The notes under the pieces were generated by a model that searched no databases, was not told where the DNA came from, and saw only the letters and a program-made list of their open reading frames with translations. A stretch of 64,000 nucleotides of DNA, taken from assembly GCF_020166495.1 (NCBI RefSeq), contig NZ_JAINZS010000008.1:1-64000 (forward strand). Reading direction: 5' to 3'. Positions 1 through 9,146 of this stretch are shown piece by piece. The DNA is from Robertkochia aurantiaca (GTDB lineage Bacteria > Bacteroidota > Bacteroidia > Flavobacteriales > Flavobacteriaceae). Within the stretch, counting starts at the first letter, position 1. Each line of letters begins with the position of its first letter. The translations under genes and the position numbers were made by a program.

Positions 1-145
1 GAACCACTAAGAAATGGTCAAGACCAGTAAGTTGGACTAAGGTCATTAGTATATTATCAATGACTCACAAGGAAAGATTAGGCCTACCCTAAAAATAAAG
101 AATGACACACTTAACTGAACACAACCTGATGAAGTTCAATAACTT

Positions 146-194
146 ACAATCTACAATCTACAATCTACAATCTACAATCTACAATCTACAATCT
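146..194. repeat. Heptanucleotide tandem repeat (ACAATCT)x7
   Basis: Seven perfect head-to-tail copies of ACAATCT, directly followed by a second 7-bp array. The reading frame of the downstream oxidoreductase stays open through it, but the encoded low-complexity peptide does not look like part of that enzyme. Because 7 is not a multiple of 3, any copy-number change would shift a frame translated across it. Confidence 0.95.
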
Positions 195-243
195 ACCACT
201 CACCACTCACCACTCACCACTCCCCACTCACCACTCCCCACTC
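195..243. repeat. Heptanucleotide tandem repeat (MCCACTC)x7
   Basis: Seven consecutive 7-bp units, five ACCACTC and two CCCACTC. It abuts the ACAATCT array without a gap, giving a compound 98-bp block of 14 heptamers ending 29 bp before the likely start codon of the FAD oxidoreductase. Confidence 0.93.
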
Positions 244-272
244 CCTATCATCCTCTTTCATATCTTTGCCTT

Positions 273-1337
273 ATGATCGATTGTATAGTAGTAGGTAGTG
301 GTCTGGCAGGTATTTCCTTTTGCGAAGAACTGCGTAAGAACGGGAAAACCTTTATGGTTTTCGATAATGATTCACAGGTTTCAACCAACATAGCGGGTGG
401 TCTTTATAATCCGGTTATTTTAAAGCGATTCACCCCTGTATGGAAAGCTGAAGAACAGCTTGATACAGCGCTGCCATTCTATGCTGCACTCGAATCTTTG
501 CTCGGGGAGAAATTCGATCATAAGATTCCTGTTTACCGGCGGTTCACTTCCGTTGAAGAGCAGAACAACTGGTTCGTTGCCGGCGATAAACCGGGGTTGT
601 CACCCTTCATAGAGACTTCAGTGCATCATTTTGAACTTCCCGGGGTTGAGGCTCCATTCGGATATGGAAGGGTGCTGCAAACGGGCAGGGTAGATACCGA
701 AGCTTTGCAAAAGGCTTATGTAAGTTATCTGCAGGATACCGGGTGTTTCAGGCAGGAGAGTTTTCAATACGACCGGCTTCAGGTGATGAATGACAGGGTG
801 ATCTATGACGGTATCGAAGCCTCGAGGGTAATATTTTGTGAAGGTTTCGGGATGAAGAAGAACCCGTTTTTCGACTACCTCCCTCTCAACGGAACAAAAG
901 GGGAGTTACTAATTATCGAAGCTCCGGAATTAGAGCTCGATTTTGTTCTGAAATCATCGGTCTTTCTGATTCCACTGGGAGAGCGGCGTTATAAGGTTGG
1001 AGCCACCTATAAGTGGAAGGATAAAACCAATATTCCCACAGAAGAAAGCCGCATGGAGTTGTTAACCAAGCTTCAGAGCTTTTTTAAGGGGCCTTATGAA
1101 GTCATTGACCATGTAGCCGGAATAAGGCCTACAGTGGCAGACAGAAGGCCTCTGGTGGGGCAGCATCCGGAATTCAGCCGGCTTTATTGTCTCAACGGAC
1201 TGGGGAGCAGGGGAGTGATGATAGCACCTTTTGCTGCAAAACAGTTATATCAATCAATGTATGGTCAGCAGGAGATAGTGCCTGAAATGGATGTCGAAAG
1301 ATACCGGTCAAAGTATCAATCTACTGTTTCGGGTTGA
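273..1337 (+). CDS. FAD-dependent oxidoreductase (DAO / glycine-oxidase-like fold)
   Basis: A protein of 354 residues that probably oxidises an amine or amino acid using bound FAD; the substrate cannot be told. The start at 273 puts the dinucleotide-binding GxGxxG motif (VVGSGLAG, residues 6-13) at the very N-terminus, as usual in the D-amino-acid-oxidase family; the open frame continues upstream only through heptamer repeats and was excluded. The C-terminal RPLVGQHP followed by NGLGSRGVMIAPFAA matches the second FAD-contacting signature of the family. The last 17 bases overlap the convergent DUF983 gene. Length fits single-domain family members. Cytoplasmic; no signal peptide. Confidence 0.85.
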   Translation: MIDCIVVGSGLAGISFCEELRKNGKTFMVFDNDSQVSTNIAGGLYNPVILKRFTPVWKAEEQLDTALPFYAALESLLGEKFDHKIPVYRRFTSVEEQNNWFVAGDKPGLSPFIETSVHHFELPGVEAPFGYGRVLQTGRVDTEALQKAYVSYLQDTGCFRQESFQYDRLQVMNDRVIYDGIEASRVIFCEGFGMKKNPFFDYLPLNGTKGELLIIEAPELELDFVLKSSVFLIPLGERRYKVGATYKWKDKTNIPTEESRMELLTKLQSFFKGPYEVIDHVAGIRPTVADRRPLVGQHPEFSRLYCLNGLGSRGVMIAPFAAKQLYQSMYGQQEIVPEMDVERYRSKYQSTVSG

Positions 1338-1734
1338 TCTCGTCTTGTTTGATCCCGGAACCTGCATTGGGGTCGTAGCTCATAAAGAAATTGATCCAGA
1401 TGTTTCTTGCCAGCCTCATGATTACCGGCATAAACACTATAAGAGTACCCACGATGGCAAAGAAAGAGGTTTTCAGGTCGGTTCCGATGATAAGGAATGA
1501 AATTACGAAGGCTGCGACAGCAAAAGCCGTTCCCACGCCATAGCTCACATACATGGCCCCATAAAAAAAGGAAGGTTCTATTTTGTACTTAGTACCGCAG
1601 TTGCTGCATTTCTCATTCATTTTCAGGGTTTTCTGCGGGTGATACAGCTGTGAGCTCTCATACATGCTTTCCTCCTGGCACTTCGGGCAAGTTCCTGTTA
1701 AAATACTGTAGAGTTTGCTTCCTTTTTTTAACAT
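1321..1734 (-). CDS. DUF983 family membrane protein
   Basis: 137 residues. The N-terminus carries two zinc-ribbon-like cysteine pairs (CPKC near residue 16 and CSNC near residue 45), followed by two hydrophobic membrane segments (about residues 61-85 and 91-110). This arrangement matches the uncharacterised DUF983 family. The start at 1734 (MLKKGSKLYSI) was preferred to an upstream ATG at 1800, because the extra 22 residues would run into the divergent ABC-F gene and lack family character. The gene is convergent with the FAD oxidoreductase and divergent from the ABC-F gene, 64 bp away. Role unknown; the cysteines suggest metal binding at the membrane. Confidence 0.8.
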   Translation of the reverse strand: MLKKGSKLYSILTGTCPKCQEESMYESSQLYHPQKTLKMNEKCSNCGTKYKIEPSFFYGAMYVSYGVGTAFAVAAFVISFLIIGTDLKTSFFAIVGTLIVFMPVIMRLARNIWINFFMSYDPNAGSGIKQDEINPKQ

Positions 1735-1798
1735 TTGCAAAAATTTTAAACAAAAATACGGCATCCTGACGGATGCTGGGGTAACAAGGGTCACATTC

Positions 1799-3712
1799 AT
1801 GCTAAACGTTCACAATTTATCGGTATCATTTGCGGGAGAATATTTGTTCGACGGAATTTCTTTCCGGCTGAACCCTGGAGACAGGGTTGGTCTGATCGGG
1901 AAGAACGGTGCCGGGAAATCAACGCTTTTGAAGCTTCTGGCCGGAGACATGAGCAAAGACACCGGGGATATTGCAACCGATAAGGAAGTAAGTATCGGTT
2001 TTCTCAGGCAGGATATCGATTTTGATGAAGGAAAAACAGTTCTCGAGGAAGCCTATACTGCCTTTGAAGAAATCAGGCAGATCGAAAGGAGAATGGATGA
2101 GATCAACCGGCAGCTGGCTGAAAGAGAAGATTACGAAAGTGAATCATACAACCAGCTGATGATCGACCTGAGCGATCTTACTCACCGGTATGAAATTCTC
2201 GGAGGGTACCACTACCAGGGAGCTACCGAAAAGGTGCTTCAGGGACTGGGGTTCAGACGTGATGATTTTGAAAAACGTACCGAAACTTTTTCAGGAGGTT
2301 GGCGTATGCGTATTGAGCTGGCAAAACTGCTCTTGCAAAAACACGATGTGCTTCTGCTTGATGAGCCTACCAACCACCTTGATATAGAATCGATCATCTG
2401 GCTCGAAGAGTTCCTCCAGCAATTTGCCGGAGCGGTGGTTATTGTATCACACGATAAGATGTTTCTCGACAACGTAACCAACAGAACCATTCAGATCAGT
2501 CTTGGAAAGATATATGATTATAACAAGCCTTACAGCGAGTTTCTGGAATTGCGCGAGGAGCTTCGTGATCTGCAGCTCAACGCTCAGAAGAACCAGCAGA
2601 AGGAGATCGAGCATACCGAGAAGCTCATTGAAAAGTTCCGTGCCAAGGCCACTAAGGCTTCCATGGCCCAGTCACTGATCAAAAAGCTCGACCGCATGGA
2701 GCGTATCGAGGTCGATGAAGAGGATAACGCTGTTATGAACCTGAGCTTTCCCGTGTCGGTCAGACCCGGTAAGGTGGTGCTGGAGGCAGAAGATCTGTCG
2801 AAAAGCTATGGAGAAAAGAAGGTTTTGGAGAATGTTGATCTGTTGGTCGAACGAGGCAGTAAGATCGCTTTTGTCGGGCAGAACGGACAGGGGAAAACCA
2901 CGCTTGCCAAAATGATTGTTGGTGAAATACCTTTCCAGGGTGAACTGAAGCTTGGCCATAATGTTCAGCTTGGATACTTTGCCCAGAACCAGGCCGAGTA
3001 TCTCGACGGGGAGAAGACCGTACTGGATATCATGATCGATGCCGCAAATGACGGTAACCGGACTAAGGTGCGCGATATGCTTGGTGCATTTCTTTTCAGG
3101 GGAGATGAGGTGGAAAAGAAGGTGAAAGTGCTTTCCGGTGGCGAGCGAAACCGCCTGGCACTTTGTAAAATGCTGCTTGAGCCTTTTAATGTTCTGATCA
3201 TGGATGAGCCTACCAACCACCTGGATATCCGTTCAAAAAATGTGCTGAAGGAAGCTCTTAAGCGTTTTGAGGGAACACTTATCGTGGTTTCCCACGACCG
3301 GGATTTCCTGCAGGGTCTCTCTGAAAGCGTGTACGAGTTCAGAAACCATCAGATTAAGGAATACCTGGGTGATATAAACGATTATCTTGAGGAGCGTAAA
3401 GCCGACGATTTCAGGGCTATAGAGAAAAAGGATGAAACGGTTAAGGTTTCTAAGAAGGAGGCGGCGCCAAAACCCAAGATGAGCTATGAAGACCAGAAAA
3501 AGCTAAAGTCTCTCAAGAACAGGGTGAGCAAGCTGGAATCACAGATAAACGACCTGGAAAGAAAGATCGAAGCGATGGATAAGGAGTTGCTGGCCAAACC
3601 CGAAAAGCTTTCAGAAGACCAGGACTTTTTTAACAGCTATGATTCCCTAAAAAAGGATCTTGAAAAGAAATCAGGTGAGTGGTTTGAACTGAATGAACAA
3701 CTGGAAGCATAG
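1799..3712 (+). CDS. ABC-F family ATPase (Uup/EttA-like ribosome-associated protein)
   Basis: 637 residues with two ABC nucleotide-binding domains and no membrane segments, the ABC-F layout. Domain 1 has Walker A GKNGAGKST, signature FSGGW and Walker B LLLDEPTNHLD; domain 2 has GQNGQGKTT, LSGGERNR and LIMDEPTNHLD. The charged linker between domains is present, and the C-terminus (about residues 560-635) is a predicted coiled coil rich in Lys, Glu and Leu, as in Uup-type members. ABC-F proteins act on the translating ribosome rather than in transport. The start at 1799 (MLNVHNLSVSF) places the first beta strand at the N-terminus; an upstream in-frame ATG at 1715 was rejected. Confidence 0.92.
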   Translation: MLNVHNLSVSFAGEYLFDGISFRLNPGDRVGLIGKNGAGKSTLLKLLAGDMSKDTGDIATDKEVSIGFLRQDIDFDEGKTVLEEAYTAFEEIRQIERRMDEINRQLAEREDYESESYNQLMIDLSDLTHRYEILGGYHYQGATEKVLQGLGFRRDDFEKRTETFSGGWRMRIELAKLLLQKHDVLLLDEPTNHLDIESIIWLEEFLQQFAGAVVIVSHDKMFLDNVTNRTIQISLGKIYDYNKPYSEFLELREELRDLQLNAQKNQQKEIEHTEKLIEKFRAKATKASMAQSLIKKLDRMERIEVDEEDNAVMNLSFPVSVRPGKVVLEAEDLSKSYGEKKVLENVDLLVERGSKIAFVGQNGQGKTTLAKMIVGEIPFQGELKLGHNVQLGYFAQNQAEYLDGEKTVLDIMIDAANDGNRTKVRDMLGAFLFRGDEVEKKVKVLSGGERNRLALCKMLLEPFNVLIMDEPTNHLDIRSKNVLKEALKRFEGTLIVVSHDRDFLQGLSESVYEFRNHQIKEYLGDINDYLEERKADDFRAIEKKDETVKVSKKEAAPKPKMSYEDQKKLKSLKNRVSKLESQINDLERKIEAMDKELLAKPEKLSEDQDFFNSYDSLKKDLEKKSGEWFELNEQLEA

Positions 3713-3807
3713 CTAAGTTGTTAAAAATTATGTATTTGGTCGAAAATAATTGTCTTTAGTCGGATTTATTGCGAATTTGGTCCTCAACAACCTCCAATTA
3801 GAATCAA

Positions 3808-4653
3808 ATGAACAAAGCAACCCGACTTATGACGATGGGGTTATGTGTTATTGCCTGTACCCTGTCTTTCGCACAAGAACATTTAAAGCCCGAACTAAAA
3901 GAATTCTTCCAGCAAACCGGTGGCGAAAACTGGATTAAAAAATGGGATTTTGAAAAGCCTGTCACTGAATTTCACGGTCTCACCTTCAGACAGGGAGAAC
4001 TTATAGCGTTAGAATTACCTTCGAATAATGTTTCCGGGGCATTTCCAGAAGTTCTTACCAATTTCACCTCTCTGGAAGTTCTAAATCTCAAGGGAAATGA
4101 GCTTTTTGGTGTGCTGCCTGATAAACTGGACAAATTGGATAAACTTGAGGTGTTAGATCTGTCGTTTAACCGTTTGGAAGGGGAGCTGCCAGCCTCGTTG
4201 ACAAAAATTAAAGAACTGAAGGAGCTCAGGCTGTACATGAATCGTTTCAGCGGACGTCTTCCGCAAGAAATAGGGGAATTGAAAAATCTCAGGTCCCTCG
4301 TTCTGTTTAATAACGGCTTTGAGGGAAGTATCCCTGAAAGTATCTGTGACATCGCCTCTCTGGAAGAGCTCATACTGGCCAGTAATCGTTTTTCAGGACA
4401 TCTTCCGCAGGAAATAGGAAAATTGGCAAACCTGAAAAAGCTGAGCGTTTTTGATAATTACCTTGGGGGTTCATTGCCTTCTTCCCTTTTTGAATTAAGT
4501 GTGCTGGAAGAACTGGCGATCGGGCAGAATTACTTTAATACCGAAGTTCCGGATGAGATGATTCGTCTGAAAAATCTGAAAGTACTTGTAATAGATGAAA
4601 TGAGGCTTATAGAAAAACGCACATCGGTCACAAGGGTGCCTGGTCAATACTGA
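3808..4653 (+). CDS. Secreted leucine-rich-repeat protein (plant-type LRR)
   Basis: 281 residues. An N-terminal signal peptide ends around AFAQ-type residues 20-23 (SFAQ). The next segment (LKEFFQQTGGENWIKKW) resembles the cap preceding LRRs in plant-type receptors. From about residue 64 there are eight 24-residue units of the form LxxLxLxxNxLxGxLPxxLxxL. Such proteins are usually exported or surface-associated and bind protein or glycan ligands; here no anchor or type IX secretion tail is visible. It stands alone, with 95 bp to the ABC-F gene and 135 bp to the efflux operon. Ligand unknown. Confidence 0.85.
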   Translation: MNKATRLMTMGLCVIACTLSFAQEHLKPELKEFFQQTGGENWIKKWDFEKPVTEFHGLTFRQGELIALELPSNNVSGAFPEVLTNFTSLEVLNLKGNELFGVLPDKLDKLDKLEVLDLSFNRLEGELPASLTKIKELKELRLYMNRFSGRLPQEIGELKNLRSLVLFNNGFEGSIPESICDIASLEELILASNRFSGHLPQEIGKLANLKKLSVFDNYLGGSLPSSLFELSVLEELAIGQNYFNTEVPDEMIRLKNLKVLVIDEMRLIEKRTSVTRVPGQY

Positions 4654-4728
4654 AAGCTGCGGCTGTTAACTTTCTCTTTAACTGATTTTTAGCTGCATTT
4701 GCACGTACTGCCTTCATATTTAAGAAAG

Positions 4729-4765
4729 TTTTAACCTGTTAAAGACAGGCTTATAGATAGATTTG
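4729..4765 (+). promoter_or_regulatory. Candidate promoter of the RND efflux operon
   Basis: A perfect Bacteroidota -7 element TAGATTTG (4758-4765) lies 23 bp before the adaptor start codon. The -33 region (GTTTTAACC) lacks a clean TTG, so the assignment is tentative. Confidence 0.35.
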
Positions 4766-4788
4766 CAGCACATCAACTAAGTCCTGAT

Positions 4789-5946
4789 ATGAGAAAGGTC
4801 GTTTTAGCCATCCTGGGTGTGCTGCTCATCGTTCTGGGTGTTTTCGTAGCCCAATATTTAATCAACAGTAAAAAGAGGCCACAATCGCAGGTGCGTAGGG
4901 TGGTGAAAACCGTTTTTGTAGATACCGTTCAGAACGGGGAAGTCCCCATTGTAATAAATGCTAACGGAAACCTGATGGCCAAGCGCCGAATCGAGCTTTT
5001 CTCAGAGGTGCAGGGGGTGTTTCTGAACAGTGCAAAGCTTTTTAAGGAAGGCCAAAGGTACCGCAAAGGCGAACTCTTACTTCGTATCAACGATGAAGAA
5101 TTTTATGCCTCGGTACAATCTCAAAAAAGCAACCTGGTAAACCTGATCACAGGGATCATGCCCGATCTTCGACTGGACTATCCTGAAGCTTTTCCGGCCT
5201 GGCAGGAGTATATCCAGAACTTCGAAATGAACTCTCTTACCAAACCGCTGCCCGAGCCATCTTCACCGCAAGTAAAGAACTTTTTAACCGGTAGAGGGAT
5301 CTACACAGCGTATTATAATCTTAAAAACCTGGAGAACCGACTTTCCAAACACAACATTAGAGCTCCTTTCAACGGGATCCTTACAGAGGCTCTTGTCAAT
5401 GAGGGTACTTTGATCAGGAACGGACAAAAGCTGGGTGAGTTCATCGATCCTGAAGTCTATGAACTGGAGGTGGCTGTTAACAAAAGTTATGCTCCTTACC
5501 TGAAGGTGGGTGAAGAAGTGCAGCTGAGTGACCTGGAAAATATAAACACATGGACGGGTACCGTGGCACGGGTAAATGGAAAAATAGACCAGGATACCCA
5601 AACCATTACCGCATTTATAGAAGTCAGTGATAGTATGCTCAAAGAGGGAATGTATCTGGAAGCACGTATTCATGCACGGGATGCTGATGATGCATATGAA
5701 GTTGACCGTTCGCTCCTGGTTGATCAGTCACAACTCTACGCCGTCAGGGATACCATCCTCGAGCTTGTTGATGTGAATCCGGTATATTTTTCAGAAAAAC
5801 ATGCGATCGTTAAAGGGATACCTGACGGAACCAGGGTTCTGAAACGTTCAGTGCCGGGGGCTTATCCGGGCATGGTAGTTAAAGTGGCAGGTGATGAAGC
5901 AGACGTTCAAAAATCTGAGGAAACGCCTAAAACCGCGCTGCAATGA
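4789..5946 (+). CDS. RND efflux periplasmic adaptor (HlyD/MFP family)
   Basis: 385 residues. A single N-terminal hydrophobic segment (about residues 5-25) anchors it in the inner membrane. It is followed by the barrel-sandwich entry region (NANGNLMAKRRIELFSEVQG), an alpha-helical hairpin segment, and the return strand with RAPFNGIL, the typical adaptor signature. The protein bridges the inner-membrane RND permease and the outer-membrane channel. It overlaps the permease gene by 4 bp (ATGA), and the adaptor, permease and TolC-like genes form one operon. The transported substrate cannot be inferred; drug, detergent or heavy-metal export are all possible. Confidence 0.9.
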   Translation: MRKVVLAILGVLLIVLGVFVAQYLINSKKRPQSQVRRVVKTVFVDTVQNGEVPIVINANGNLMAKRRIELFSEVQGVFLNSAKLFKEGQRYRKGELLLRINDEEFYASVQSQKSNLVNLITGIMPDLRLDYPEAFPAWQEYIQNFEMNSLTKPLPEPSSPQVKNFLTGRGIYTAYYNLKNLENRLSKHNIRAPFNGILTEALVNEGTLIRNGQKLGEFIDPEVYELEVAVNKSYAPYLKVGEEVQLSDLENINTWTGTVARVNGKIDQDTQTITAFIEVSDSMLKEGMYLEARIHARDADDAYEVDRSLLVDQSQLYAVRDTILELVDVNPVYFSEKHAIVKGIPDGTRVLKRSVPGAYPGMVVKVAGDEADVQKSEETPKTALQ

Positions 5947-8900
5947 GAAAGATACTTTCGTATTTCATCAAGTATGACGTAGCCGTTAACGTCATTATCC
6001 TGGCGTTTCTGATCTTCGGTCTGGTAGGTGCATTTTCACTGCGTTCATCTTTCTTTCCCTTAGTTGAATCAAAGATCATTTCTATCAACGTCACATACCC
6101 CGGAGCTGCTCCACAGGAGATAGAGGAGGGTATTATTATAAAAATCGAAGATAACCTGAAAGGAATCGAAGGTATTGACCGGGTGACCTCTACCTCGAGG
6201 GAGAACGGTGGAAGTATTACCGTGGAGATTCTTAAAGGTTATGATATAGACTTCATGCTCCTAGAGGTCAAGAATGCGGTCGATCAGGTTCCCAGCTTTC
6301 CTGCCGGGATGGAGCCTCTGATCGTAGGGAAGCAGGAAGCTATCAGGGAGACCATCACCTTTACCGTTAGTGGCGAAGGGGTAGCGCTTGCTACGCTTAA
6401 AAAGATCGCCAGGGATATCGAAAGGGATCTCAGGCGTATGGAAGGGGTCTCAAAGATCGAGATTACCGGTTTTCCGCGGGAAGAGATCGAGATCGCGGTC
6501 AGAGAAAATGACCTCCTCGCATACAACCTGACCTTTCAGGAAGTGGCCCAGGCAGTTTCAGAAACCAACCTGCTTATTACAGGGGGGAATATCAAGACCA
6601 GCGAAGAAGATTACCTGATCAGGGCGAATAACCGTTCCTATTATGGCGATGAGCTTAATAATGCGGTCGTAAAAGCACTACCTAATGGTACCAATATCAG
6701 GCTGAGAGATGTGGCCGAAGTAAGGGACCGTTTTGAGGAAAACCCGAACGCCAGCTACTTTAACGGGAATCTTGCCGTTAACATACGAGTGAGTAATACC
6801 AACAGTGAAGACCTTATACCTACCGCTGAAAAGATAAATGCATACATAGAAGACTTTAACCAAAGTTACAATAATGTACGACTGGATGTGGTTTCTGACC
6901 GTTCCATTACATTAAAGCAAAGAACCAAGCTGTTGTTCACCAACGCCTGGCAGGGGATACTGCTCGTGCTTTTCTTTCTTTCGCTTTTCCTGAATTCAAG
7001 AATGGCTTTCTGGGTAGCTTTTGGTTTGCCGATATCATTCCTGGGACTATTCGTGTTCGCCGGATTTTTTGATGTCACCATTAATGTGCTTTCCCTTTTT
7101 GGGATGATCATCGTGATCGGTATCCTGGTTGATGATGGTATCGTGATCGCAGAGAATATCTATCAGCATTATGAACGGGGAGCATCTCCGGTCAGGGCTG
7201 CCATCGATGGAACCATGGAGGTATTGCCTCCGATCATCTCGGCAATTATCACAACGATCCTGGCCTTTTCCACCTTTTTGTTCCTTGACAGTCGTATCGG
7301 GGAGTTCTTTGCCGAGGTTTCGACGGTGGTGATCATTACCCTGACGATCTCACTTATAGAAGCTCTGATCATTTTGCCGGCACACATTGCACATTCCAAA
7401 GCCTTGTTGAAAGAGGATGATCGCCCTAAGAAAGAAGACATGTCACTGGTTCAGAAGTTCTTTGCAAAAATGCGGAACATCAATACCTACGGAGATCGCA
7501 TGATGGATTATATGCGTGATAAGCTCTATGCGCCGGTATTAAAGTTCAGCTTAAGGCACCAGATCCTGGCTTTCGGAATTTTCTGCCTGGCCTTGTTATT
7601 GACCATCGGAGCCATCGGAGGTGGGATCATCGGGGTTACACTCTTTCCAAGTATTGCCAGTGACCGGGTTTCTGTAGATCTGCTGATGCCTGAAGGTACC
7701 TCGCCAAAGGTGACCGATTCGATCATCACCATGATCGAGGAAAACGCATGGAAGGTCAATGAAGAATTCACACAAAAACAAACCGGAAACAAATCGGTAA
7801 TTGAAAATATCGTCAAGCGGGTGGGTCCCGGAACCAATAAAGCCTCCCTTGATATCAATCTTCTTCCCGGGGAAGAGCGGGATTTCGAATCGTTTTTGAT
7901 ATCGAATGCCTTACGGGATACCACCGGAACGGTATACGGGGTGGAACGACTTACTTTCGGGTCTGGAGGAAACTTCGGGGGAAGCCCGATCTCTGTAGCC
8001 CTTCTGAGTAATAATACGGAAGAATTAAAAGGGGCCAAAGACTATTTAAAAGCTCAACTGCAGGATGATCCAAGGCTTAAGGATATTGTTGATACCGACC
8101 CGGAAGGTATCAAAGAGATACGTATACAGCTGAAAGATAATGCCTATGCCCTTGGGCTTGACCTTCGTAATGTGATGGGTCAGGTAAGGGCCGGTTTCTT
8201 CGGCTTCCAGGCTCAGCGCTTTATGCGCGGAGAAGATGAGATCAGGGTTTGGGTGCGATACGACCTGGAAAACAGGGAATCGATCAACGATCTGGATGAG
8301 ATGCGACTCATTACCCCTTCAGGTACCCGGGTGCCTTTCAATGAAATTGCCAATTACAGCATTCAGCGTGGGGAAGAATCTATTCAGCACCTTGACGGGG
8401 TTCGGGAAATTCGGGTGGAATCTGACCTGGTGAATCCGAATGCCTCAACCACCGATATTCTGGCAGACATACAGAGCAATATCATGCCCGAATTACAATC
8501 CCGTTATTCAACGGTTACGGCCTCTTATGAAGGTCAGAACAGAGAAGCCGGTAAGCTAAGCAGTTCTGCCGGGAAAGTGTTCCCCGTGGTCATATTTCTG
8601 ATATATGCGGTTATCGCATTCACATTCAGGAGTTACGGGCAACCCTTCCTGTTGTTACTGATGATCCCATTCAGTTTGATCGGAGTGGGTTGGGGTCACT
8701 ACCTGCTGGGTTTCCCTATCAATGTACTTTCTATGTTGGGAATCATCGCACTGATCGGAATTATGGTGAACGATGGTTTGGTGCTTATCGGTAAATTTAA
8801 CAGCTACCTGAAGGAGGGGAGCAGTTATGGCGAAGCCATCCTGATGGCGGGTAAATCGAGGTTCAGAGCGATCTTTCTGACTTCCCTGACAACGATCGCC

Positions 8901-9146
8901 GGACTGGCGCCGCTGCTTTTCGAAAAGAGCAGGCAGGCACAATTCCTGAAGCCCATGGCTATATCCATTTCGTTTGGAATTGGAATTGCCACTTTCCTGA
9001 CCCTGTTAATGCTACCTATTTTGCTTACCATGAGCAACAAGTTTAAAATGGGTACTTACTGGCTCAGAAAGGGTGAAATGCCAAAAGCAAGAGAAGTTGA
9101 ACGCGCTGTAAAAGAATTAAAGGTAGAAAAGGATGGTATCCATTAA
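5943..9146 (+). CDS. RND family efflux permease
   Basis: 1067 residues, the usual size of AcrB/HAE-type pumps. Two homologous halves each start with one membrane helix followed by a large periplasmic loop and further helices. In the fourth helix region VDDGIVIAEN carries the paired Asp residues of the proton relay, matched in the second half by VNDGLVLIGKFN. The pump exchanges protons for substrates captured in the periplasm or membrane. It is translationally coupled to both neighbours: 4-bp overlap with the adaptor, 14-bp overlap with the outer-membrane factor. HAE1 versus another RND subfamily cannot be decided by eye. Confidence 0.93.
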   Translation: MRKILSYFIKYDVAVNVIILAFLIFGLVGAFSLRSSFFPLVESKIISINVTYPGAAPQEIEEGIIIKIEDNLKGIEGIDRVTSTSRENGGSITVEILKGYDIDFMLLEVKNAVDQVPSFPAGMEPLIVGKQEAIRETITFTVSGEGVALATLKKIARDIERDLRRMEGVSKIEITGFPREEIEIAVRENDLLAYNLTFQEVAQAVSETNLLITGGNIKTSEEDYLIRANNRSYYGDELNNAVVKALPNGTNIRLRDVAEVRDRFEENPNASYFNGNLAVNIRVSNTNSEDLIPTAEKINAYIEDFNQSYNNVRLDVVSDRSITLKQRTKLLFTNAWQGILLVLFFLSLFLNSRMAFWVAFGLPISFLGLFVFAGFFDVTINVLSLFGMIIVIGILVDDGIVIAENIYQHYERGASPVRAAIDGTMEVLPPIISAIITTILAFSTFLFLDSRIGEFFAEVSTVVIITLTISLIEALIILPAHIAHSKALLKEDDRPKKEDMSLVQKFFAKMRNINTYGDRMMDYMRDKLYAPVLKFSLRHQILAFGIFCLALLLTIGAIGGGIIGVTLFPSIASDRVSVDLLMPEGTSPKVTDSIITMIEENAWKVNEEFTQKQTGNKSVIENIVKRVGPGTNKASLDINLLPGEERDFESFLISNALRDTTGTVYGVERLTFGSGGNFGGSPISVALLSNNTEELKGAKDYLKAQLQDDPRLKDIVDTDPEGIKEIRIQLKDNAYALGLDLRNVMGQVRAGFFGFQAQRFMRGEDEIRVWVRYDLENRESINDLDEMRLITPSGTRVPFNEIANYSIQRGEESIQHLDGVREIRVESDLVNPNASTTDILADIQSNIMPELQSRYSTVTASYEGQNREAGKLSSSAGKVFPVVIFLIYAVIAFTFRSYGQPFLLLLMIPFSLIGVGWGHYLLGFPINVLSMLGIIALIGIMVNDGLVLIGKFNSYLKEGSSYGEAILMAGKSRFRAIFLTSLTTIAGLAPLLFEKSRQAQFLKPMAISISFGIGIATFLTLLMLPILLTMSNKFKMGTYWLRKGEMPKAREVERAVKELKVEKDGIH

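Noticed and set aside
146-243. Possible CRISPR array
   Set aside because: Units are 7 bp, head to tail without spacers; no cas genes.
102-272. Upstream in-frame extension of the FAD oxidoreductase
   Set aside because: The 57 extra residues come almost only from the heptamer arrays and precede the true N-terminal FAD motif; no family member has such an extension.
2672-3220. 182-codon minus-strand frame inside the ABC-F gene
   Set aside because: Antisense shadow of a clearly coding gene; no recognisable motifs.
7526-8038. 170-codon minus-strand frame in the RND permease gene
   Set aside because: Shadow of the permease; composition follows reverse complement of the coding strand.
5943-9146. 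SecDF or metal-type CusA assignment for the permease
   Set aside because: The adaptor-permease-TolC operon excludes SecDF, and no methionine-rich metal sites were seen; subfamily left open.
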